Made by a program: the position numbers and the translations under genes | The notes under the pieces: model-generated | The model's input: only the letters and a program-made list of their open reading frames with translations | Databases searched by the model: none | What the model was told of the DNA's origin: nothing | Source of the DNA: Bryopsis sp. KO-2023 | Taxonomy: Eukaryota; Chlorophyta; Ulvophyceae; Bryopsidales; Bryopsidaceae | Reading direction: 5' to 3' | Length of the DNA stretch: 64,000 bases | Assembly (NCBI GenBank): GCA_030272585.1 | Contig: BSYQ01000006.1 | Location: 6,101,001 to 6,165,000 of the forward strand | Part shown: piece after piece, positions 52,156 to 64,000 of the stretch | Position numbering within the stretch: the stretch's first letter is position 1 | Layout of the letters: each line of letters opens with the position of its first letter

Positions 52156-52762
52156 CCGTAAATGGGGTAATGTTTGCGCGCATGAACTTTCGCGTGTTTT
52201 ATTTTTGCGACACTAATTTTTGCGATTCAATCAGGTCGCAAAAATTAGTGCAACGCAAACATCAAGCTGCGCAAAAAAAAAGCTCCGCAAAAGAAAAGCT
52301 GCGCAACACACGAACCAAGTGCATGTCTCTTCCTAGCTCATTTCCCCCTGAACGATACGAGTCAACACCCTTTGCGTAGCCCATGCGGCTCCAATCGACC
52401 CCTTCCCAACCAGTCGCTGCCCTTCGCAACCTTTTTTAGCTCCTGAGCCATGTTCGCGAGTCGCGACGCCTTCGCACAGCATGTGCATAGCCGTTGTTCA
52501 GGATGCCTGGATGGCTGTCACTGATCCAAGGGTGTGAAATTAAAGTGATGGATTATTGTGGGGAGGTACCAGTAGCTTCACTCTGTTTACTTGGCTTTGG
52601 CCTTTGTTTGCGTTGGTCTTTGTTTGCGTTGGTCTTTGTTTGCGTTGGTGGGATGTCTGCGCGCGCTTATTAATTGCGGCGCTTCAATTCTTGCGACACT
52701 AATTTTTGCGATTTTTCTTGCTCGCAAAAATTAGTCCAACGCAAACATTACCCCATTTACGG
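52156..52762. mobile_element. Tc1/mariner-type MITE with TA target duplication
   Basis: About 607 bp with perfect terminal inverted repeats starting CCGTAAATGGGGTAATG and TA on each side (52154-52155, 52763-52764). Each terminal region contains its own hairpin: TGCGACACTAATTTTTGCGA pairs with TCGCAAAAATTAGT around 52208-52255, and the same occurs at the right around 52690-52735. Three tandem copies of CTTTGTTTGCGTTGGT lie at about 52601-52648. No transposase; presumably moved in trans. Confidence 0.85.
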
Positions 52763-52764
52763 TA

Positions 52765-53451
52765 TCTTTCTTTTTTGGTTAGTTGTCCTTGGCCTGTGAA
52801 ATGTCAGCGTCATATAGCATTGCTGTAATCCTGCCTGATTAGGCTCTACGAACTATTTCGCGTCACAATCTGGCTGTGAGAGTGGAATGAGCGCCACATA
52901 GTCCAGCCCTTTTAAACTGCGCGCGTTAGGTCTTCATAACTCGTCAACCATCGTTCGGATGGCGGCGGGAGAGGTGTTCGACCTAGCGGCAATAAATCTG
53001 GTTGGTGTATTCTGTTGAAGGCACAATTTCCCAGCAAGAGTACCCACAGACAGCTCGCCGAAACGAAGTTTACGGGTGTGTTGCATTCACATTTTTACAG
53101 TAAAAAGTACGACCCCTGTTTCAACCGAAGTCCCTTCAAATACCACAACCTGGAGTCCTAACAGTACAACCTACCAGCAACTGCCCAACTGAACTACTCC
53201 TTTCCACAGATGTGTGAAGGTTAACAGGCCAGGTAGGCCAAACATGTGAAGGACAAGCAATAGAGTTAGAGTTGGTGATCCAGGGTGGGAGTCGAGTCGT
53301 TCATCTGACGATTGGGGAAATGAGGAAGAGATGAGTGTTGACAAGTCTGCTGCTTCATTGCTGGCAGGCGAGTGGACAGAAGCTGCCCATGCGATCAGAA
53401 AAAAACAAAGGTATCAGAATTTGTCTCTCGCAGGGTTGACTTTCAACGAGG
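52765..53451. other. Upstream region of the HSPA12-like gene
   Basis: Non-coding. An AG acceptor-like TTTGTCTCTCGCAG lies just before the start region (about 53430), so a 5' UTR intron is possible. No TATA element stands out. Confidence 0.4.
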
Positions 53452-55230
53452 ATGGCGGCAGTTGTGTTCTTCGACGACGAACCCCCAAAAGAGGGCGAAG
53501 TCGTGGTCGCTGTAGATTTTGGCACTTCTCGAACCGCGTATTGCTGGGCGTTGATTGGCAACGAAACTGAGGACATCCAGGTCGAGCAGCTCTCGGGGGG
53601 CATCTCTGCTCTCGACGTAAAAACGCCAACCAGCGTGTTGATCGACAAGGATGGCGTTCGGGGATATGGGTTTTTGGCCGAAGAGACTTATGTGAACGAA
53701 CGTGAACCGGACCACGACGACTGGCTTCTGTTCAAATGGTTTAAAATGAGTTTACACAATACTCAAGAAGAAGATCCGCTGGTGAAGTCCGTGTGTGGGA
53801 AGGAGTTGCCGGTGTCTATAGTGCTGCAGAGGGCGTTAGAGTTCGTGCGGCAGCGCGCCATCCAAACACTCCTCAGCAAAAACATTCTGACGTCTCCGGA
53901 CCCGTTCAGCGTCCATTGGGTTTTGACGTTGCCCGCGATATGGAGCGACAAGGCGAAGACCGCGATGCGGAGAGCGGCTTTTCGGGCGGGGCTTATCGAG
54001 AGAGAGGAGTCCAGTCGTTTGTTGCTGGCGCTCGAACCGGAGTGCGCCGCGATAGCTAGCCAATGCGATCGGTCTCAAGCCAACCTGTTCACTGCGGGGA
54101 GCAAATTTCTTATGGCGGATTGCGGGGGTGGTACACTGGACATAACCGCGCACGAGGTGCTGAACACCGCGCCCCTCCAGTTGAAAGAGCTGATGGTTCC
54201 AGCGGGGGGACCCCACGGTGCTGTCCAAGTCGACAAGAACTTCTTCGATTTTTTCGCTCAATTCTGGGGGGTGAGCAGGTACGAAGAAATGCAAACGACG
54301 TTCCCCAATCTCATTCTCGGTCTAGCTAAGCAGTGGGAGGAGAAGAAGCGCCTGGTGTTCGCTTCACCAGACTCCGGTGCTTTCATGAGGTTCGGGGAGG
54401 CGTGCCAGGATATGGGCGTAAAACCGGCCTTGTTCGCTCAACTGTGTGAAAATTGGAATGCGGAGAACCCCGCCCGCCCAGTAATAAGAAAGGGGAAAGT
54501 AGGCATGACGCTCACCCATGATCTGGTCAAGTCGTTTTTCATGCAGCCGGTTCAAGATGTGGTGAACAAAATAGATGAGGTGGTGGCAGGGGTCCCCGAG
54601 GGGGTCGATCGAGTTCTGCTAGCCGGGGGGTTTGCAAACTGCACCTACCTGAAAACCCAGCTAGCCGAACGATTGGAGGGAAGGAATTTGGAGTTGGTGG
54701 TCGGAAATCATCCAGATTTGTTGATAGTTAAGGGTGCAGCTCTATTCGGTGCCAGACCTATGGAGGTCATCCCTAGCCGGAAATGTAAATACACGGTGGG
54801 GGTGAGTGCATTGGTTCAGTACGATGATCGGATCCATGGGGCGATCAAACCCCCTGGGGGTTTCGTTCGTCTGGGTGGAAAGACAATGTTTAATATTTTC
54901 TCGATCCATGGCCGAGCTGGGGATGATGTCAGGGTGGATGAAAGAACGCCCACTCAATGGTACAGACCCGAATCGGAAACCGACACGAGCTGCGAGGTTG
55001 AAATTCTGTGTGCCAGAGATAATCCCAGAGGCAATGTGATCTTTGCCGACGATGCTGGGGTGCGAACCCTTGCAAAATTTCCCATTTTTTTCGACATGAG
55101 CAAACCTCCGCAGGAGAGAGTGATCGGGGTGGATTTCTCCTTTGGGAAAACGGAAGTGTGTTGCTACGTGAAGGACAGGGAAACCGGGAGGGAGTTGCAC
55201 CGGATTCAACCCGACTTCAAAATTTTCTGA
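53452..55230 (+). CDS. HSPA12-type Hsp70 family protein
   Basis: 592 aa on one exon, ATG in good context (GAGGATGG). The actin/Hsp70 ATPase fold is visible: phosphate-1 loop VAVDFGTSRTAY (about 20), HWVLTLPAIWSDKAK (connect region), phosphate-2 loop LMADCGGGTLDITAHE (about 220), and adenosine motif VLLAGGFANCTYLKTQL (about 385). The region after about 430 is a short divergent C-terminal domain instead of the canonical Hsp70 substrate domain, typical of the HSPA12 branch. KFFMQPVQDVVNKIDEVV and the WLLFKWFKM segment also fit. HSPA12 proteins are atypical Hsp70s with poorly known clients; a canonical chaperone cycle is not assured. No intron, unlike the neighbouring genes, which could reflect an ancient retrocopy or family habit. 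Confidence 0.92.
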   Translation: MAAVVFFDDEPPKEGEVVVAVDFGTSRTAYCWALIGNETEDIQVEQLSGGISALDVKTPTSVLIDKDGVRGYGFLAEETYVNEREPDHDDWLLFKWFKMSLHNTQEEDPLVKSVCGKELPVSIVLQRALEFVRQRAIQTLLSKNILTSPDPFSVHWVLTLPAIWSDKAKTAMRRAAFRAGLIEREESSRLLLALEPECAAIASQCDRSQANLFTAGSKFLMADCGGGTLDITAHEVLNTAPLQLKELMVPAGGPHGAVQVDKNFFDFFAQFWGVSRYEEMQTTFPNLILGLAKQWEEKKRLVFASPDSGAFMRFGEACQDMGVKPALFAQLCENWNAENPARPVIRKGKVGMTLTHDLVKSFFMQPVQDVVNKIDEVVAGVPEGVDRVLLAGGFANCTYLKTQLAERLEGRNLELVVGNHPDLLIVKGAALFGARPMEVIPSRKCKYTVGVSALVQYDDRIHGAIKPPGGFVRLGGKTMFNIFSIHGRAGDDVRVDERTPTQWYRPESETDTSCEVEILCARDNPRGNVIFADDAGVRTLAKFPIFFDMSKPPQERVIGVDFSFGKTEVCCYVKDRETGRELHRIQPDFKIF

Positions 55231-58200
55231 GGGGTTTTGCTTTTCCACAATGATTTGGAAAAAGGGAAAGAGAACAAGAGTCCAAGCTGGAGAAGCAGAG
55301 ATGTTGGTGATGTTGTCCAAAATTGTCGTTCATTTCTTTAGGTCCTGCCGGTTGCTGAGGGTTTCATTATTATAGATTTACAGTCAGAGTTGTGCATATT
55401 TCGAGGTTGCAGGGGGTCTTTGGATGCTCCTTGTTTGTATGAATACATCATGCCAGGTAGTGGGGGTGTACCATAGTGGTTCAATGACTTGCATTGAGAA
55501 CAGCCCAGTTTTGTTTTTTGGTTTCCCTATTTTCCTTCTTTGTATGGATGTAAATTGAAATGATTTATTTAGTTGCGCAGCTTCCCTACTCCCTCCTTAC
55601 TTTTCTGGAGACTTTTCACAATGAAGTTTCGAACTGGTTGCTTGAAGGAAAAATCGGATATCTGTCTTTTAAGGTAAAAGACAGATTTTTTGTGAGGGTC
55701 CCAAGAAATTGCAAGCAAAGTTCTGAGAGAAAAATTGTTAATTTGCAAAAAACCAGTGTTATAAACCCCCTTTTTTTATTCAACCACCTGGCCTCTTGTG
55801 GCTTGATGCAGGTTTGTCCAGGCTGCACTGGATCAATTCAACATGTACCAACCCAAATGAGCATTCACAGGTGCACCAATCAAACCAGTTCTGACGTTCA
55901 AATGGTGTTTTCTTTTATCCTTTTTACAACCAATAATTTATTGTTCCAAGGAAACCAAAACATAGAAGATCTGGTATAGCACCGTAATTTTTCCAACGTT
56001 TTTTTTTCCTTCCCCCATTCACATATTCACGCTCTGTTTCTTTTTCTCTTTTTTTTTTAAACCAATCCTTTGTGCAACCCTCTTCGATCATTACTCTACA
56101 TCCTACCTAAACGAAAAAAAAAAACCGCCTCATACAAGTCTTTCTTTCTCCCCGCAACTGCATATTCTTTTTTCTTTTTCCTTCAACACTCCTCCTGCTA
56201 TTGAACATACATTCCAACTCACGAAATGCATTTTCCATTTTCAGAGTGCACACAGACATTTAGCCAACGTATTATATACATGTCCTTTGAAGAAAAACAG
56301 GGGTTTTCCCTTCACCCCGCTATCCTTAAGCCCCACTCTCTTGCTTTGATTGAGTAAAAGCCCCCATAATTTAACCCCAGTTTTCTAGCATTTTCTTTCC
56401 CCCCTTTTCTTTTCTGTTCCAAGTCCCCCCCCAAAAAAAAGCTTCTTCCATTCACATGCGTCTATATGAAAATATTTTACCCCCCAAAGCGGCCCGACCA
56501 AATCCAGCCTGATTCCTTTAGAGAGCGAACGTACATAGACAATGAATGTTGATGCCATAACAAATCGACTGTCCAAAAACCAATAAGGAACCCCTTTCAC
56601 GATGACAGACATAAGGGGCCTTTCTTCTAACACACTTCGAATTTTTTTTCTGTACGGAAATTCACATGCACCAGAAAAATCCTCTAACAATCCAGAAATA
56701 GTTGTAATTGTCTCTTCTTCTTCTTCTTCTTTTTTTTTGCCCCCTTTTCGGCGTTCACGAAAATGAATGTAGATTAAAGCTTAGCAAAAGTCCCTCGCAC
56801 TTTTTCTCTCTTTATAAAATAACTGGTCCGTAATGGAAACCCAATCTCCCTCCATTATTGTCCTCAGTTGTTTTTTGTCGAAAAGAGGAATAAAAATATC
56901 CCAGATCTACATATGCCATGCATGACCAAATAAATCATTATGAGTGTCTTCTTTCTTTCTTTCTCTTTTTTTTCTTTTCAACATCTCTCTGTCAACTTCC
57001 CATCCAGTTCACATTCTTTCTTTTTCTCTTTTTTTTTCAAATCGGTTTTCCAAACCCCTCCCTTCATTTTCCTTAAATCTGGCTCATAAAATAAGGATAA
57101 ACAAAAGATGGAAATTAAAACCCTTCACCCAACCCCCCCCCCCTTTTCTCACAATGATGATCCATTTTCCAATGTTTTTTCCTCTTCCCCCATTTTTTTC
57201 CCTTTCTTTTTTCCAAAAAACCCATTAGAACAGGGGGAAATATACAAACTAAAGGAAAGATGAAGAAAAAAAAAATCCCATCCATCATGGTAACCCATTT
57301 TGTTCGTTAAAACTCATTCTTTCTCTTTTCCTTTTTCTTGTTTTGAAAATTAAAAAAAAAAAGAAAAAAAAAGAGAGATGAACAAAAGTTGAAATGCCGT
57401 TTTTTTTTAATAGCTTCCTTCTTTTTTTTTGTTGAAGATTCGGAAAACCCCTCTTTTTTTTTCCGTCAAAACCAATAGGCTCTTGCCATAAATAGTTTTA
57501 CTGTGCAGAGGTGGGATACTCCCTTCGACAAAAATTTCGAAAAATAAACGGTCACAAATTTGTCTTTTCACGCTATATCCATATGTGGAATGAATACAAT
57601 ACACAGAATGACTATATGCAAAAGAGATTTATTTTTTCACGCTCACTCTCTCTTTCTCTTTCCATTATGAAAAGAAAGCATTTTATTTTATGTCCCTTGG
57701 AACCCCCTTATCTCTGATTTTTTTTTCCCCTTCGAACCCATGTGGTGGTTTGAAAAAAAAATCAAGGGGGGAAAAATTGACGAAATGACTGAAAAAAAAA
57801 TGGAATGTGTAGCTACTCCAACCATCATTTCTCTCGCACGCAAAACAAAAAAACGCGGCATATATCAATTTTCAGTACTTTGCACAAATATCAAAAAGGA
57901 GAAAGTGTATGAAACTATGGTCATTAGTTTTTGAAGGGGTGGTCACATGGCTCTCCCAATCGCCGGAATGTTGTCCTGCAAGAAAAAAAAATAAAAAATA
58001 AAAAATAAAAAAAACAGTTCTAATCCCTGAATGGCAAATTCACCTAGAATTGGAAAACCAAGTTGAGAACAATTAAAGAAACCAAGACAAATAATTGGAA
58101 AACGATTCACAAAACTAAATTAAAAACGAAACCCCAACACACTCGATGTGATGTGATGTCAGCTAGTTCAGACAGTACTCCCTCTTTCCTTTCAATTTTT

Positions 58201-58283
58201 CCGACCGTCTTCAAAAAAATATAAATAAATAAGTAAACACCTTTCCGCACTAATTACGATACCCTGCTCTGCTCGTTTCTGAA
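55231..58283. other. Intergenic region between convergent HSPA12-like and unknown genes
   Basis: 3 kb of AT-rich sequence with many T, A and C homopolymers and CT-rich tracts (55990-57700). No frame shows a domain. The left part is presumably the HSPA12-like 3' UTR. Nothing else supported. Confidence 0.5.
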
Positions 58284-61200
58284 CTATCGTATCTGCAAGC
58301 AGTTGTTCAATTTTGAATTGCTAATTTTTCTGTTTACATTCCTGTGAACCACTTGCCTGAGCCGACAGTTTCTCCCCAACTTGAAAGTAATGTGGGTTGT
58401 AAGGACCAGCGTTTGCCCATCGCTGGACAACTCGTATTCGTCCATCTTTGCTCCAGCTTGAGGATCCTCCCAGGAATTCCTAGCAGCAAAACAAAGGGGA
58501 AAAACCCAAAATTCATATCCATAAATTCGCACCATGCCAAAATCAATCTCACAAGAAAGGAAACAAAACTGACGAGAATCTGTTCCGAATATCAGCAATC
58601 CTAAGAATATTTTCAACCAAATACGTTCCATTTTTGAATCAGGATTGAAGCACTTGGAAAAATAGTAACAAAACTGGTTTATTGCATATCTTTTCAATAC
58701 ATTATATCAGGTTTTCCTGCGATTAGGGTTTCACGACCGCCCCCACCCACCTCTCCCTGAATCCATTGGGGATGTTTTCTATCCAAACTTTCATGTTGCC
58801 TGGGCGTCCATCACATCTGGGTGCTTTCCTGCCCTTGGCACTTCGGGACAAGATCTCGGTTCGATCAAAACCCCCCAGAATCTGCCCAGTCACTGCGATA
58901 CATTCCTCATGGACCTCGATCTAGCCAACCCCACAATCAATCAAAATACCACCTCAATTCCCAAATTTGTGAAAGAATCAAACATATGCATCCTCACACC
59001 CCTCAGTTTTCAATGATCCGTTGGGACTGACCATTATTCAACAAAATGGCTTCACCCGTTCACTCTTTTTCACATTTTATTCAATTTTTTCCTTTTTCTA
59101 TTGAAAAAAGCCATGAAACTCACCTTCAAATGATTGGAGTGCTTCCCCGACTTCTTGAAAAGCCACGACAGCACAGTCGGATCGCACACCACCTCAGCCT
59201 TATCGGATGCATTCACGTCCCTGCCCCAAATTCCGCTCAACCTCGTGCACTCATCGCACTGATATCCAGAATCGCTCGAAGAGCCCTCCGGATCCGGAGT
59301 GGTTGATTCCATGACTCCAACGGAAGCATCTTCCTTGGTGTCGAACGATTGGCAAGTTTCGAACAGAGTGTCGAACAGGAGTTTTTGACTCAGCATCGGA
59401 TCCTGGGGCATCAATCGATCTCCTCGATATTTTTCCAAGGAACTGCCGATATCGCGGCTGCCCATTGAATCGATCGGTTGAATTCTGCTTGTATCCTCTG
59501 GGATCGCCCCTGGAGCCAAAGTCAGTGGAAGGATACTAAAATCTTCTATCCATTAGCTATTTACCTTTCACCCCCCCCTGGAAATACGACTGCTTTACTA
59601 GTTTAGAAGAAATCTGCGGGCCCAAGCTGACAGCAATTGCCCCTTTTCTGTCAGACATCCCGGATCTTGTGAAACCATTCGTTTTAGCTGCACAGCATTC
59701 TCTTGGTTTCTTTTTGGTTGATTATTTCCTAGGGCAGTTTTTGGGGGCCGATTGCTGGCTCAAAAACACCCACCAAGAGAGGCATCAGTGGCAAGCATAA
59801 CCGCAGGCGGCATATACTCCTCCTCCTCAGAATCGCTGAAAATTGAAGCTGGTGTCAAAGGGACTTGCAAGTGCAAGCTATCTTGACACTCTTCGTCCAT
59901 GTGGTGGTGGTGCAAATCTGACGTCGCCGTCTCAAAAATGGCTTTTCCCTCGCCGCTCCTCCGGCCCATGTTTATCTGATTTAGGGACATCATTATGTCA
60001 GCATTTCTGCGTTGGACCGGGGAGGTCGCCTCCAGAGAATCGCCATGCCATGTTTGGTAGATATCCAGCCGCCGCCTCTGTCGAGATTCCCCGATGTGGG
60101 GTTTCCCTGGCAGAGTGTTCGACCGTCCGACAGCTCTGGTGTGCATTATCCCATCCCAGGTGTCGCACATGCCCTTTCCATGACTGTCTGAGAAAACACA
60201 TGTTGAACATCGCATGACCTCCCAATGTTTTTAAAAACCACATAAACCAATCCATCTTTCATTCTGAGGCCGTGCAATTAGCAGAGATAGCCGCTGGAGC
60301 ATGTCCACCTGATAAACTGGCAGCTCAAAAGAAATCAACAGTCACTATTCTTTTGGGGGGTAGAAGTTGCGTTTTTGCAACATTCCCTGAACATCAACGC
60401 ACCCACCTCGCTGTTGTCTATTTCGGGACATTGTTCATTGAAACTCTAAAGTTGACACGTTTCCTGATCCAGCAAGTCTCATTTTCAATTGACCGGTTTT
60501 TTGGATGGGCAAATCACCTCTGGCACTCGTGTCGCCAACGAGACGTCTAGGATTGGGATTGGCATAATTCCCACAAGGGGAAGGCCTGGTAGTCGGGGTT
60601 TGATCTTTCGGACGGGGAAATCGGGGAAGTGGAAATTTTTGGCCACGTTTTGGGCCAACCAAACCCTTCCAGCTTTTGTCGACGATCTTTGCTGGGTCTT
60701 CGTATTGCCAAGGTCCTGCTATTTTATCCAGGTCCATTTTCACATTCCTCCACCTAGCCAACCCCCACCCAAAACAATAAATAAAACTTGCCTTTTCTTT
60801 TAATTAGAAAAGAACCACCAGGAGCACGCACTGCCTTTTTCTTTTAATTCCAAAAAAAAAACAAAAACAGGTGTACATACTCCCCAGCCCGCCCACTCCC
60901 CCCAAAATAGATAAATTAATTAAATAAATTAATAACTGTCATCCCAGACCCTTACCTGTAGTCCACAAATTTTTTCACCAGCCATCCCAAGCCCGTAGAA
61001 CCCCGAGTGCTGGAAGAGTGAGACTGGGATGTGTTGGTTTCAGAATCCATTTCACTGTCACTGGCACCGTTTTCAGAGGGAGCGGCCATGACCGGACAGC
61101 CCCCCAAACAACCCAGCAAAGAGCGGCGCCATTTGCTGTTTTTCCTGGGAACCTGGTGCTGTGGAATTTCTGGGAACGTCTCTGTGGAAATCTGAACCAG

Positions 61201-62646
61201 CAAATATCGTTTCGTTTAAAAAAAAAAATGAAATAAAAAAAATGAAATGAAATATCAAAAGATAAATTCCCCCCTTTCCAAAAACAGAAGAAAAAAAATC
61301 CCAAAAATTAAATATCGGCCCTCAGGAGCTGGCTACGAATCAATCACAAACTTGTTTCAAAGCACCAATAATAATTATTTAAAGAAGGAACTTTTCCAAA
61401 AGAACCCAGCATTTGGCTCGACTCTCACTTTGGCAGACGTAATTTCATTCACTGTTTCGATCCTCTGTCTGAATTTCTGCACTCCGGACATCCCCTGAAA
61501 ACCTTCCACCGGTGCGACGATTTCCTGCCCATCTCCCCCCTGCTTCCCTTTCCCAGACGAAAATCCACAAGACTCTGTTTCAGCCAAAGGACAGTCCCTG
61601 GGTGAGATTCTCGTTTTGATTGGAACTCCACCATCATCCTCCCCCTCCACGTCGCTGAACGAACAAGGATCGGGCTCTTCGTCACTCACAAACTCAAAAG
61701 CCTCCGCTGGATCGAAAAACACTGAGCTGGGTGTGGTATTGCTCTGTGTCGAACAATCGATGCCTCGCATAGCGAGCTTCTCGGAAGGCGCCTGATCCAC
61801 ACAGATTCACATTTTTACCAACAATATCACAGCAGGGAATAAACTGCATCTTAATAAAACAGGAATTAAATAACACTCATTACCACATGAGGCTGGATTT
61901 CAATATTTGGAGTGTGGTGAAGGTGGTTTGGTTGATCACAGGTCAAGGAAACCAGCCACTGCTTCTTTATTCAGAAATGTTATGGGGACGGAAATTCTCT
62001 CTGCACAAATCGTCCAATGACAAACGGGGGTTTACGATCGTCGGGGAAAAATCTTATGATGTACCGCGGCCAGCAGTCGCAAAACTTGACGACGCGCAGT
62101 AGTCACGTTGAGGAGCCCGCTCCTCCCAATTCGCGTACTGCAACAACCTTCCCTCAAAATCGCAAACCGCGAAATATCGCGTCAAATCTGGTTTCTCAAA
62201 AGGTCGGGAGGCATGGAAAGTGAAACGCGGAAACGCCCTCGAACAAGGGGCTGCGATTACGCCGCTCACCGCTTCTGAACCTCACCTCGACCCTGTGATT
62301 GCTTCACCACATGCGTTCACGAGTAACAGGCTCGACGAGCCTCAGCCTCACAGGCCGCCAATGGACAGCTCCAGCACAGCCTCCTGGGCGATCCCCTTGT
62401 GGAAAAAAAAAATGGACCTCGACCCAAAGGCCACCCCTCCTTCAACCTACCTGATGTGACAAATTCATCGGAAATGGACAAATCCTGTATTTCAGTTCCG
62501 TCAGAAATACATTCGATCCTTCTGATAGGACACCACATTCGGCACGCGAGCGACGCCAACGGATAAAACAGCGCAGCGGGTGTGCTCTCGTAGGAAGGAA
62601 ACCTCAGCTTTACTGAGTGTACGACTTCGTCCCAGTTCAACGGCAT
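58284..62646 (-). CDS. Multi-exon gene of unknown function, weak PRELI/MSF1-like N-terminus
   Basis: Likely exons on the minus strand: 62646-62453 (ATG start), about 61798-61429, 61191-60956, about 60750-60518, about 60190-59773, 59509-59124 and 58479-58284 (stop), all with plausible GT/AG edges. Exon 1/2 phases do not join directly, so a small exon may be missing. Exon 1 reads LNWDEVVHSVKLRFPSYEST and DGTEIQDLSISDE, faintly like the start of a PRELI/MSF1 lipid-transfer domain. Middle exons are acidic, Ser-rich and probably disordered (FEFVSDEEPDPCSFSDVEG, SIFSDSEEEEY, TPDPEGSSSDSGYQCDEC). The last exon ends in a beta-rich stretch (YELSSDGQTLVLTTHITF). No firm family assignment; exon structure is inference. 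A TATATATA run lies just upstream of the ATG. Confidence 0.5.
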
Positions 62647-63479
62647 GGGTAAGTATATATATAAGCAGGGCGCCGCCTATTACAGGCGTAGAACAGTGCA
62701 ACAGGAGAACGTGTTTCTTGTTTGGCGCCTGCCTTCCGACGGAAAGACGTCTGGAAAGCCCGTTTTCCCTTTGCTTGCCGACGTACTGGATATTAACCAC
62801 CGGGTGTGTGTAGAGTAGAGAGGTGTTCAGACTGGTAGTGTTGGAGCGCGGCCGCGTCCGCCGAACCCAGCAGTCATATTTTCCACAGAGTGTTTGTTGG
62901 TTATGTATGGAGTGGGAGCGACTTAGTGATGAGTTTCGCTGTGTTTGTTCCACGCTCTCGAACACTGCAGTTGTAGTGTACAGAGCCGCCATTGCTGTAT
63001 TTTCCTGTACCCTTTGAACAGCAATACGTCCTCTGGCTCGGGTGCATTCAGAACACACGCTTAACGTCAGGCTTCGTCCTGGTTTCCAACGCGCGGAAAT
63101 CGATTCCAATGGTGTATCGGGGAGCAGCACAAGCGTTTCAACATTCATGGCGGCCTTTCGTGGTGTTTCATGGCCTGCGAAACACGTTGTGGCGAAAAGA
63201 GCTGTAGTAAATTTAGAATTAGTCCAAGTACAGGTGTGCCGTTCCACCCTCGAGTTATCTGGTGGTCCTACAAAGGGGGGTAGCGTGCGCCCATCAGGGA
63301 TGTCAAAAAACGGGGATGGCGGAGCACCGCGGTCCGCCCTACTCCCAGGTGCGACATTTGCGAATAGCTGACTCACTCGCGACCATTTTCATTGCGCGAC
63401 GCAATCTCCCCACTGCTTTCTTTGCTGAAACGAACGCGGGCGAGACTGAGGCCAGGTGGACTCCGTTAGAAAGAGCGAA

Positions 63480-63510
<31 letters not shown>

Positions 63511-64000
63511 TGCCAGTGCTGAAAGAAGTGAGTGCCTGTTTGTATGTCGTTCGGAAACAGAAGTGGTCGAAGGGAGGTTCGACTCCCCCTCTGTTCCAGA
63601 TTTCGTCCCTTGCTTTCCGTCTTTCCCTCTCGTTCGATCGCCTGCGTACGCATGAGACGTACGCGCGCGCGTGCGTCGTGGTTCGCCCGTCGCCGACATC
63701 GTCGTCGCTCGTCTTTTCTATCGGTGCGCACTGCCCACGCGCCATCAGCGGAGACCCTCACACTCCTCCCCACGACAGGCGACGAGTTCCGAAGCTCGCC
63801 AAGCTCGAAACTCCTCCTCGCCAACCTGCTTTTCTCCCTGTGACGACCGGACGACCGGGAGAAACCAACGCTGGCGGATTGGCAACTGTGGGGGAGCTTG
63901 GAGGTGGTGATATGAGGTAGGGCTGAGGGTTTGTTTATTTTTTAAGAAGTGCCTGTGGAGTGCCACTGGCAAATGTATCACACAGGCATTTATTTTAGGT
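62647..64000. other. CpG-rich upstream/intergenic region to window end
   Basis: TATATATATAAG at about 62655 lies beside the ATG of the minus-strand gene and may be its core promoter. The sequence to 63900 is CpG-rich and could be a divergent promoter; a donor-like GAGGTAGGG at 63916 might end a 5' exon of a rightward gene outside the window. No protein supported. Confidence 0.4.
63478..63513 (+). repeat. (CGACGG/CGACGA)n microsatellite
   Basis: Short hexamer-like run of CGACGG then CGACGA units in the CpG-rich region. Confidence 0.8.

Noticed and set aside
62501-63376. 291-codon minus-strand frame upstream of the unknown gene
   Set aside because: Overlaps a better-supported exon in another frame, lies in CpG-rich sequence and shows no domain or plausible composition.

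Overview
This is a eukaryotic genomic window: short host genes with GT-AG introns at both ends surround about 39 kb of nested retrotransposons (12.6-51.6 kb). Two gene families (a BIM-like bHLH factor and a plant/Tas-type aldo-keto reductase) and a shared primer-binding site TGGTTTCGGAGCCAGG (14 of 16 positions match the plant initiator-Met site TGGTATCAGAGCCAGG) hint at the green lineage, perhaps a streptophyte alga. The Patched-like and HSPA12-like genes do not settle this. Lineage is inference; introns and flanks are full of A/T and G/C homopolymers.

Host genes, left to right: the 3' half of a Patched/RND-type membrane protein (132-2535, +); a two-exon bHLH regulator (4239-5438, +); a nine-exon aldo-keto reductase whose exons join in frame into 370 aa (11686-8427, -); after the transposon block, an apparently intronless HSPA12-type Hsp70 (53452-55230, +) and a multi-exon gene of unknown function (62646-58284, -).

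Transposon block. The oldest layer is a minus-strand DIRS-like tyrosine-recombinase retrotransposon, seen as a Gag end (32.6-32.9 kb), RT-RNase H (30.8-32.6 kb) and a recombinase C-terminus (17.2-17.7 kb plus 12.63-12.67 kb). It is broken by three insertions: element A1 (12671-17212), element B (17674-30803) and a minus-strand chromovirus D (left LTR at 32941). D's gag is split by chromovirus C (40161-50352, TSD CTATT) and by a GATCGG-rich foldback element (50448-51505). C's polyprotein is split by element A2 (41325-45864, TSD CGTGAC), a near-identical sibling of A1 (TSD AACGAG). MITE-like elements lie at 10.95, 12.15, 51.58 and 52.16 kb.

The most unusual material is the A/B pair. A carries Gag-protease and RT-RNase H but no integrase; its RNase H frame stops inside the 3' LTR. 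B has related termini and carries integrase on a separate ORF. In A1, A2 and B alike the 3' LTR is exactly 7 bp (GGTTACA) longer than the 5' LTR, and a perfect palindrome GGTTACAGCTGTAACC marks the internal/3'-LTR junction, like a miniature split direct repeat. B also has a 2.5-kb open reading frame before gag with no ATG in any forward frame. C carries a Dam-like adenine-methyltransferase domain, and B and D each carry an extra coiled-coil/Cys-rich reading frame. Intact frames and near-identical LTR pairs suggest A and B inserted recently.
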